Source: Funneliformis mosseae
Taxonomy: Eukaryota; Glomeromycota; Glomeromycetes; Glomerales; Glomeraceae
Reading direction: 5' to 3'
DNA: 14,580 nt
Assembly (NCBI GenBank): GCA_910592005.1
Contig: CAJVPP010002512.1
Location: 1 to 14,580, forward strand
Positions 7,961 to 14,580 of the stretch are shown here, piece by piece (within the stretch, counting starts at the first letter, position 1; each line of letters opens with the position of its first letter). The translations under genes were made by a program, and so were the position numbers. Below the pieces are notes generated by a model, which saw only the letters and a list, made by a program, of their open reading frames with translations, made no database searches and was not told the DNA's origin.

Positions 7961-9583
7961 TCATGATTTCCCAAACATGTTTTTGAGCTTATTCGATATG
8001 GTGGCTTGTTCAGCTTTAGGTGGTTTAATTGCAATGATTTTTGCAGGAACAAGGACTTTACGATCTTTTTCTGAATTCAAGCTTACACCTATTAAAGGGA
8101 AACTACATAAATTTACAGTATAATCTTCATGATCATCATCTTCTAAATTTCCTATTTCCATTGTTGTTGGATCTATTTTTGCACCGTTGTCGATCCATTC
8201 GATTTCACCTGGTGGCTCTAAAACTTTTATACGGAAAATAAACATTTTGATGACGTTTCTAATGATTTCCGCTGCCAACTCTTCATTTTCTTTTCTTTTA
8301 TCATCTTTTTTTATTGTACGAAGGCCGTTCATTATTTCAATAATTTCTATTTTGAGTTCCTGAACGAACTCATGTTCCTTACCATCATTGTCTAAACAAA
8401 ATCCACGATCCCCAAGCACCGCCGTGACAAGTTGTCTTATTTTTGTTGGAGCCGCGGTACTTACTTCGTCCGTGCCTTTTCGAGTATAGATCAATTGCTT
8501 TATTGTTGTTAAATAATTAAACGTGGAATTGATAACTTCTAATTCAATATGTTTGTTCTTTTCATCAGGGGTTAATTCCTTTTTTAAATATTCTTCAGTT
8601 TTCTTTATGATAGTTTCGATTATATAACGTTGTAAGGCAGCTTTAAGAAGAACCTTGTCTCCAGGTTCTTCTATATTACATTTATACTTTTCCAAAAGCA
8701 CCGTTAATTGTTGCTCATTTATGTCAACTCCTCCCTTTAATTTACAGAAAATACTGATAGAATCTTGTATGATTTCGATATCTTTTGTAAGCTGAGTAGG
8801 GTTATTAGCATCATTATCACCCAAACGATAATTCTTAGCATCTCCTAAAGCTGATTGATATTGGGAAGCTTCTTCTCTTAATGCATCGTTCGTTTGAGAT
8901 AGCTTATTATATTCCTTTCTTTTATTATTCAATTGCTCGTTTAAATGATCATAATTTTCTCTCCAGTTCGCTAGAGCCTTTTCATATCTCGTTTTTTGAG
9001 CTTCGTATTCTTTATTAAAAAGGACAACGTTATTATTATGCTCTGTTAAAAGTTTGTTATAATCGGTTTTATGTTTATCACATTCCTGCTTCAAAGATTT
9101 AATTTCTCTTTCGCTTTTATCCTTAAAAGATTTAAATTCTTTAATGTAACCATCTTTTTCATCCTTCAAAGTTTTAATTTCTTTTTTTAAAGATTTGATT
9201 TCTTTAGATTCTGCTTTATCATTATTAGGTTCGTTAGTTGGATTGGGAATTTGCTCAGGTCCCTCGGATGATGATTCTAGATTTTGAGCCGGATCCGGAA
9301 GAGGTTTGTTGCATATTTCATAAAAAGCATCCCTTTTACTATTTTGCTGGACTTGCTTCATTTCTTGTCCTTTAGGTCTATTCGCATCAATCTCAGAGTT
9401 TTGAACTGAATTTGCGTTATTCGCGTGAAGAGTTAATTTGTTTATAAACTCTTGAATAGATTCAAATAAATCTTGATTTGCAATTTCTGGTTTATTATGA
9501 AAATGTTCATACATAATTTTTTTAATTTCCCTTAAAGTTATCTTATTTTCAACAGAAGGGATGTTATCCCCAGTATGCATCAT
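7961..9583 (-). CDS. Uncharacterised coiled-coil protein, single exon (gene D)
   Basis: This is an uninterrupted frame of 540 codons. Residues 1-55 look helical, and 56-122 form an Asn/Pro/Glu-rich, probably disordered linker. Residues 125-245 have the dense Lys/Glu pattern of a long coiled coil (for example EIKSLKKEIKTLKDEKD). Residues 252-302 contain YRLGDND and KGGVDINEQQLTVLLEKYKC. The rest is a mixed helical domain with an acidic patch (EDDDHED, 481-487) and a basic, amphipathic end (NKLKNMFGKS). No catalytic motif, signal peptide or membrane span is seen. The YRLGDND...LTKDIE region resembles uncharacterised proteins I recall from Rhizophagus, but I cannot name a family. A structural or scaffold role is the most that can be inferred. 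The start is ATGATG; either Met could be used. The gene lies between Hsp70-like B and C, diverging from C. Confidence 0.85.
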   Translation of the reverse strand: MMHTGDNIPSVENKITLREIKKIMYEHFHNKPEIANQDLFESIQEFINKLTLHANNANSVQNSEIDANRPKGQEMKQVQQNSKRDAFYEICNKPLPDPAQNLESSSEGPEQIPNPTNEPNNDKAESKEIKSLKKEIKTLKDEKDGYIKEFKSFKDKSEREIKSLKQECDKHKTDYNKLLTEHNNNVVLFNKEYEAQKTRYEKALANWRENYDHLNEQLNNKRKEYNKLSQTNDALREEASQYQSALGDAKNYRLGDNDANNPTQLTKDIEIIQDSISIFCKLKGGVDINEQQLTVLLEKYKCNIEEPGDKVLLKAALQRYIIETIIKKTEEYLKKELTPDEKNKHIELEVINSTFNYLTTIKQLIYTRKGTDEVSTAAPTKIRQLVTAVLGDRGFCLDNDGKEHEFVQELKIEIIEIMNGLRTIKKDDKRKENEELAAEIIRNVIKMFIFRIKVLEPPGEIEWIDNGAKIDPTTMEIGNLEDDDHEDYTVNLCSFPLIGVSLNSEKDRKVLVPAKIIAIKPPKAEQATISNKLKNMFGKS

Positions 9584-9641
9584 CTTAATTAATTGTTGAA
9601 AAAAAAAAATAATAATTTCTTTTTTTTCACGAAAACAAAAA

Positions 9642-9648
9642 TTTTATA
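9642..9648 (-). promoter_or_regulatory. Candidate TATA box of gene D
   Basis: TATAAAA on the minus strand lies about 60 nt upstream of the start codon at 9583. The inverted repeat at 9676-9697 is just upstream of it. Confidence 0.4.
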
Positions 9649-9675
9649 AGATCTATAAAAAAAAAAAAGTATAAA

Positions 9676-9697
9676 GCGGAACAGAGGTTACTTCCGC
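9676..9697. repeat. Inverted repeat GCGGAA / TTCCGC upstream of gene D
   Basis: GCGGAA (9676-9681) and TTCCGC (9692-9697) are perfect inverted arms around a 10-nt loop, in otherwise AT-rich sequence about 30 bp upstream of the gene D TATA box. It may be a regulator site with CGG half sites, or a small hairpin. Confidence 0.35.
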
Positions 9698-9977
9698 ATG
9701 TCATATAGTATACTGTCTAATTTATACATCTCTTTATATTTTGTGGATGTGTAAATTTGGTAATTGATTGATTAATTGATTGATAAACAACAATATTTGT
9801 CAAAAAAAAAAAAAAAAAAGGGTCATCAGATTGTTTAAAATATCGTTATCACAAAAACAAAAATTACTCATTATGATATTACCAATTAAGGAAAAATCAG
9901 TTGTGATAACTGAAGTTTTCTTGATGTGAATTTTTCTATACGAAACGTTCGTGATGGTTAAGGTATTGAAGATCCGA

Positions 9978-9993
9978 CGGAATTCAAATTCCG
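9978..9993. promoter_or_regulatory. Palindrome CGG-N10-CCG between genes D and C
   Basis: CGGAATT (9978-9984) and AATTCCG (9987-9993) are perfect arms two bases apart, so the site reads CGG-N10-CCG. Paired CGG triplets with fixed spacing are the target of fungal Zn2Cys6 regulators; the yeast protein Put3 uses N10 spacing. It lies in the 931-bp region (9584-10514) shared by divergent genes D and C. That region also has an imperfect ATTGATTGATT repeat near 9763-9784, several poly-A/T runs, and a TATATAAATA at 10368-10377, 138 bp before gene C. Confidence 0.3.
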
Positions 9994-10032
9994 CCCACCG
10001 AAATTTTTAGTTTTGTGTTATCATGTGTAGCT

Positions 10033-10214
10033 CTTTCAACGTCACCCGGTGAGATTGAATTCTTGTCTTCCAACGAGAAAAGTGCAAATAATTATTTCAT
10101 TCACCTTTGGAAATATTATAATAAGCAATTTGGCATAAAAATATTTATCGCTTTTAAACCAGTTAAATGTAAACTACTTTGTTCTAAATATAAAAAAGTA
10201 ACGCTATCGATGTA
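10033..10214 (+). pseudogene. Possible relic of a gene D-like sequence
   Basis: A short plus-strand open stretch starts with SPGEIEF, close to PPGEIEW at residues 457-463 of gene D. At the DNA level CCCGGTGAGATTGAAT matches CCAGGTGAAATCGAAT of gene D, the differences falling at third codon positions. This suggests a diverged coding remnant on the opposite strand from gene D. The match fades after about 8 codons and the frame ends at the TAA at 10212-10214. Chance similarity is quite possible. Confidence 0.2.
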
Positions 10215-10514
10215 ACGTGATGCCATCTATTTTTATTACTGATTTACATAAGGGATACAAAACATTAAAAATTAAAATGTGATAAATAAAGAAAAAGTGA
10301 TTTGAATATTTGAGTACAATTAATTGCACTAGGACAGTTTTGATGGGTTCATTGAAAGTAAATCAAATATATAAATACATAAAATATAATATTTATAATT
10401 CTTTTTATTCTTAAATTTACTTATTTATTTTTTTTTTTTAATTTTTTTTTAATTTATTTTTTTTTTTGAACCTCTTACTTGATTATCTTTTATCAAAAAA
10501 AAAAAATTCGAATA

Positions 10515-13070
10515 ATGAGCTGGAAAAACGATATTCGTGTTGTTATTTCGATTGGTAAGTAATGATAAAATCGGGATTTTTTATTTTTTTGTTTTTATCA
10601 AAAAAAAAATGATTTTTAGGAAATCACTAACAAATCGATTTCTAGATTTTGGCACCACGTACTCTGTAAGTTTATGGTCGGATTCTTTAACATTAACGAA
10701 TTTGCGGCACAAAACCGTTAAAGGGATGCGGTCTTTAAACTAATGAACTTTCGTTTTCCTTTTAATCCTTTACACGCAAAATCTCAGGGATTTGCCTATT
10801 CTAACAAAATAAATCCGGAAATTATAACAAACGATACGTGGCCGGAACAAATCGGTCAATTGAAAACAAATACAGTCTTACAATATGATAAAAATTTCAA
10901 AAATGTCGAGGAATGGGGATACCCTGCATTAGCAAAAAAACCGAGAAGGAATAAAGGGAAATCAAAGAATCAACCTGTTCCGAAACCTGTCGAACATTTT
11001 AAATTACATCTAGGTAGCATGCCTGATAATGATAAACCATTATTACCTAAAGGGTTAAATCATAAGAAAGCGATCACCGATTATTTAAAATCCATGGGTA
11101 AGTTTTGAAGGAAAGAAAATATATATTTTTATAAAGATAAACATCATGAATCGTTAATCCTATAATTTTTTTTTTTTTTTTTTTTCCTTTTCTTGTCTAA
11201 TTGAAATTTACAGGAAAAGTAAGTATTTTTTTTTTTTGCATCAAATTTAAAAAATTTTTTTTTTTTTTTATTAAGCAAAAAAAAAATAATTTTTTTCAAA
11301 TTTTGTTAATTCGATAAAAAAAAAAGTTGATTAAAGATACAATAAATACTCGATGGCCAAACATAAAGTTCATGGATCAAGCTTTAATTATATTAACGGT
11401 TCCAGCAGAATTCACCGATCAAGCAAAAGCAATATTGAGAGATTGTATTTATAATGCTGAATTAATTAAAACAAAGACCTCCGAAAAGTTACAATTTTCT
11501 ACTGAACGTAAGCTTTATTTCAAAATTAGCGTCGTCTTTTAAAAAATAATATAAGTCCCGTATTTATTTATTTTGTTTAATAATAATAATATTATTATTT
11601 CCTTCAATTCATAGCCGAGGCAGCCGGTAAGTTTCGACTAAATTCATCAGTTCATTACGTTCTTCGAATCTATCTAATTTTTATTTATTTTATTTAATAA
11701 TCACAAAATAAAATAAAAAAGCCGTACATTGTATGAAAGTATTAAAAGAGCATCTTTTAGATATCGTCGGAAGTAAGTAAATTTATTTTGGATGATTCTG
11801 TTTTAAATGTTTGTTTTAATCTCGACACAAGGATATAAACAATTTTTGCCTTATTTAATCAGCGAACTTCTTGATTGTCGATTGTGGGGGTGGCACAGTA
11901 GATTTAACCACACGACAGTTATTATCTAATGAAAGATTGGGTGAAAAAACAATTCGAACGGGTGGATTTTGTGGAGGAATTTATGTTGATAGAGGATTCC
12001 TTGCGTTTATAGGAGAGAAAGTTGGACCCTCTGTAATGCAAATACTTCAAGAAAGTCATTATGGACAACTGCAATATATGGTTCAAGAATTCTGTAAGAA
12101 AGTCAAATTATTATTTACAGGATACCGAGAGGATTACAAAACTTTTGATATGGACTTGGACGAAGTTTGTCCAGTTGTAAAACAATATGTTACCGGTTCA
12201 AAATTAGATAAATTGGAAGAGGACGAATGGATCGTCGAACTAAAATTTGAAGATGTTAAAAAAATGTTTGATCCCGTAATTAAAAAGATTCTTAAGTTAA
12301 TACGTGATCAACTGAATCGAGGTGGTTCGATTTCTGCCATGTTTTTGGTGGGAGGTTTTAGTGAATCGAAATATTTACAAAAAAGAATTCGTGAAGAATT
12401 CTCGGACGAAGTTAGGAATATTTCCGTGCCTCCTCAGCCAATGGCTGCCATCGTTAGAGGAGGTAATTATAAAAAAATGGGTTCAAGTTTTTTACATATC
12501 GCAATTTTTTTTTTGTTTTTATTGATGAGTTCATTCCAAATTTTCAACAGCGCTTGAGTATGGTCTTAATATGCAGAAAATTAAATCCAGAACGTTACCC
12601 TTGACTTATGGTATTGAATTGGCACCACTCTGGTATGAAACATTTTTTATTTCTTTAAATTTTAAGAGGGGAAAAAAAAATTGATCTTTTATTTTAAAAC
12701 TTGTAGGAAAGAAGGTGATCCACCAGAAAGAAAACAAACACATGGTAGAATTTTTGTTTTCCGACGCTTAGTGTCAAAAGGCATCGAAGTTGACGTTGAT
12801 CAAGAATTTGGATTAGAATTACACCCTAGCTTTCAAAATCAAATAGAAATTTCAATCGAGGTATACGCGACCACCGCAATTGAAGCAAAATTTTGCGATG
12901 AACCTGGGATGAAAAAGATCGGGGAATTAAGATTAGATTTTCCGGACCCACATCTTGGTTTCCACAGAAAAATAACATTTACCTTAACATTTGGTCAAAT
13001 GGAAATTCGGGCTTACGCGAGAAATCAGTTAGGCCAATCGACAAATGCCAATTTTGAACTTGAACTTTAG
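10515..13070 (+). CDS. Hsp70-like (HSPA12-type) ATPase, ten exons, intact (gene C)
   Basis: Exons are 10515-10554, 10646-10665, 10788-11097, 11214-11218, 11327-11507, 11615-11626, 11722-11772, 11863-12462, 12551-12632 and 12707-13070, all with GT...AG introns of 74-122 nt. They total 1665 nt, giving 554 residues without any stop. Motifs in order are DFGTTYSG (14-21), TEPEAA (184-189), VDCGGGTVDL (212-221) and VGGFSESKYLQ (369-379), so the ATP site looks complete. The beta-rich C-terminal part has GIEVDVDQEF and KFCDEPGMKK. As in A, no classical substrate-binding lid or EEVD end is present. An ATP-dependent role in the cytosol is likely; the client is unknown. The ATG at 10515 leads directly into RVVISI/DFGTTYS, as in A and B. 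The gene has one extra intron that leaves a 12-nt exon (11615-11626), plus two 3' introns not shared with A. Confidence 0.9.
11214..11218 (+). other. 5-nt microexon of gene C (GAAAA)
   Basis: The sequence ...TTTACAG/GAAAA/GTAAGT... gives a 5-nt exon with strong splice sites on both sides, between introns of 116 and 108 nt. It completes Gly124-Lys125. The bases differ from GCAAG in A and B, but the encoded pair, the length and the phase are the same. Confidence 0.85.
11582..11599. repeat. Perfect 18-bp (AAT)n/(ATT)n palindrome in intron 5 of gene C
   Basis: AATAATAATATTATTATT is its own reverse complement and lies 15 nt before the acceptor of the 12-nt exon. In RNA it could fold as a weak hairpin near the 3' splice site. 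Confidence 0.45.
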
Positions 13071-13076
13071 AATAAA
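13071..13076 (+). terminator. Poly(A) signal AATAAA after gene C
   Basis: AATAAA begins at the first base after the TAG stop codon and is followed by a T-rich stretch. An unusually short 3' untranslated region is implied if this signal is used. From here to about 13520 the sequence is AT-rich and holds no gene I can support. Confidence 0.55.
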
Positions 13077-13520
13077 GTTTTTTTTTCCTTTCCCTTTTTG
13101 ATATATATATATATTTATGCATTTATAGATAACTAATTTTCATTATATTATTTTTCTTCCTCCTGTTTAAATCATTCCTTTTTTTTTTCTTTTGAAAATA
13201 AAAATCATATCCATAACATTTTAAAAGGGCTTTGCAAACTAAATTTAAAGCATTAAAAAAAAAAATCCCATTCGCTAATGTAGAACGAAAGTATGTTTAA
13301 TAAAAACAAAAACGCAAGTTATCTTATAAACGTTCATATGTGAAATATTCTCTGATAAGTTGAATTTATCATTTTTTAAACGTCAAATTGATCGGTTAAT
13401 AAATAATAGACTTCCGATTTTATTCCCGAAGTTATCGTGTAAAGAGAGGTCATATAACAAACGTTGCCAATATTATTTATTATTCAAGAACCATATTTAT
13501 TGTATCTAGCTTAAAAGAAG

Positions 13521-14095
13521 TATAATCAAATTTTGGTATGGTCCTTGACAAAAACAAATCCGCTTTATGATATATCTTAACGTTGAAGAATGACAAAAAA
13601 ATTAATTCCAGCAGGATTCAGCTAAAGCAATAATGAAAGTTTATATATATATATATTATGAACTTTGAAAAATCACAAACATAAAAGCTTTATTCGAAAC
13701 TAACGTCTTTATTTCCTAAAAATCAAAATTCGCGTTGAAACATTTTTTTAATTTTATATAACCGAACCGGCTGGTAAAAAAAAAAAACCAAATCCATTAT
13801 CAGTTATTATTTATCTTTTATGCTAACAATGACTTAAACAGATGTTGAAAGCTAAGCAATTTTTTTTTGTCATTATTTTTTTTTAAAAAAGAAAATAAAC
13901 ATTGCAGTGATCAAGAATCTATGCGTTCCAAATATTTAATTACCAAAGATGATATTGTGATGAAGAAGTTGTAAAGAAATTAGTAGTTTGTTTTGAATTA
14001 CTACTTTGAAAACCCTAAGCAAGTTGATTTTGGACTAAGCTTTTCCGAAAATGGAAATCATAGCATATGCGAGGAATAATTGGAATTGTAATTAA
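13521..14095 (+). pseudogene. Heavily decayed fourth Hsp70-like copy
   Basis: Blocks of the Hsp70-like gene follow each other in the right order and orientation. Positions 13521-13592 match the exon 3 region (QIG..LKTNTVLQYD..VEEWG) with indels. Positions 13601-13704 match exon 5, starting at CCAGCAGGATTC for VPAEF and ending at a kept C/GT donor (13704/13705). Positions 13909-13965 match the C-terminal part: GATCAAGAAT for DQE, then SMR and YCDE in shifted frames. Positions 14042-14095 give MEIIAYARN before a TAA, against MEIRAYARN in gene C. Stops and frame changes occur throughout, and the region encoding the phosphate-2 and adenosine motifs is missing. It cannot encode an ATPase. It lies 450 bp past gene C in the same direction, as expected of an old tandem duplicate. 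Confidence 0.65.
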
Positions 14096-14469
14096 AAAAA
14101 GTTTTACGTGTTCAAAAGCGGATTTAGATTTTTGCAAATGAATCATTTATTAATTCCTGCCAAAATTCACGGAATATTTGGCCCCCCTCCTAGATAAGAA
14201 ATGAAGATTTTGGAATCCTAGAATATATTGTATAAAAAATTTTATTTAAATATAAAAGGAATTCAAAGATATAGACCACAACCTCTTTATGCATTTTCAT
14301 GATAAATTATTAATTTGTCTTTAAGAAAACGCGTTCATGTATAAAGTTCGCGACAGGTAAATAAATAAACTGTATATAAAAAAATAATAGAGAGAAAATC
14401 AAAAAATTTTGGTCAAAAAATAATTCTTGGGCAACTATCCGAGAAATCTTTTCTTTTTATTCAGTAAAT
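14096..14469. other. AT-rich intergenic stretch without a gene
   Basis: No coding signal, RNA gene or repeat unit is convincing here. A short run of C (near 14181-14188) and scattered AATAAA-like words are the only visible marks. TTTATT at 14456-14461 could serve as a poly(A) signal for the possible minus-strand gene to its right. Confidence 0.4.
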
Positions 14470-14580
14470 TTATTGATTTAATACATGTAAAGATCTCAAC
14501 TGCTGTTTTTCCCTCCAATCTTTTCCTTTAACGTATACTAAAACTATAAGGCTGATACTTATCAAGTTGATAAAGGATAA
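14470..14580 (-). CDS. Possible 3' end of a gene running off the right edge
   Basis: The minus strand is open from the window edge for 36 codons to a TAA at 14472-14470. The reading has a hydrophobic stretch (INLISISLIVLVYV) followed by a charged tail (KGKDWREKQQLRS), as at the end of a protein with a C-terminal membrane segment. AATAAA overlaps the stop and another lies just downstream on the same strand. The length is too short to exclude chance in AT-rich DNA, and no family is recognised. Confidence 0.25.
   Translation of the reverse strand, partial: LSFINLISISLIVLVYVKGKDWREKQQLRSLHVLNQ

Noticed and set aside
8041..8241. Plus-strand frame of 66 codons
   Set aside because: It is antisense to the C-terminal part of gene D.
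10537..10743. Plus-strand frame of 68 codons near the start of gene C
   Set aside because: It reads exon 2 of gene C (DFGTTYS) together with the flanking introns; the spliced model explains the same residues better.
12322..12525. Plus-strand frame of 67 codons
   Set aside because: It is a shifted frame inside exon 7 of gene C, over the adenosine motif.
14559..14573. Inverted repeat TTATCAA-G-TTGATAA as a regulatory site
   Set aside because: Short palindromes of this type are frequent in AT-rich DNA, and it lies inside a possible coding stretch at the window edge.

Overview
The window is very AT-rich eukaryotic DNA with short spliceosomal introns (about 70-120 nt, GT...AG), TATA boxes, AATAAA signals and long AT-rich intergenic stretches. 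The main content is a small cluster of diverged Hsp70-type ATPase genes resembling the HSPA12 branch, plus one single-exon coiled-coil gene. Base composition, gene structure and these two families fit an arbuscular mycorrhizal fungus of the Rhizophagus type (Glomeromycotina), where such Hsp70-like genes are known to be expanded. The organism assignment is an inference; no database was searched.

Layout. Bases 1-2890 hold no complete gene: a possible partial exon at the left edge (minus strand), a stretch with repeated CATGTGA and CCAAT motifs, a possible pogo/Tigger-like transposon end, a 24-bp AT-rich minisatellite, a ~190-bp direct duplication, a 51-bp tandem duplication and a less AT-rich island. 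Bases 2894-5185 (minus) encode an intact Hsp70-like protein in nine exons (gene A, 552 aa). Gene B (5571-7708, plus) is a close paralogue arranged head to head with A, and it is broken by a lost splice acceptor, a 1-nt frameshift and a nonsense codon. Bases 7961-9583 (minus) are an intact 540-aa coiled-coil protein (gene D) that points toward B. Bases 10515-13070 (plus) are a second intact Hsp70-like gene in ten exons (gene C, 554 aa). Downstream, 13521-14095 is a heavily decayed fourth copy of the same gene, in the same direction as C. The right edge may hold the 3' end of another minus-strand gene.

How they fit together. A, B, C and the relic trace one family through duplication, intron change and decay. 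A and C keep the Hsp70 ATPase signatures in order (DFGTTYSG, TEPEAA, VDCGGGTVDL, VGGFSESKYLQ) and end in a short beta-rich C-terminal part instead of a classical Hsp70 substrate-binding domain and lid. The most striking shared trait is a 5-nt microexon encoding the second part of a Gly-Lys pair, conserved in all three paralogues. Gene D may have nothing to do with the ATPases beyond location. I found no tRNA, rRNA or CRISPR array.
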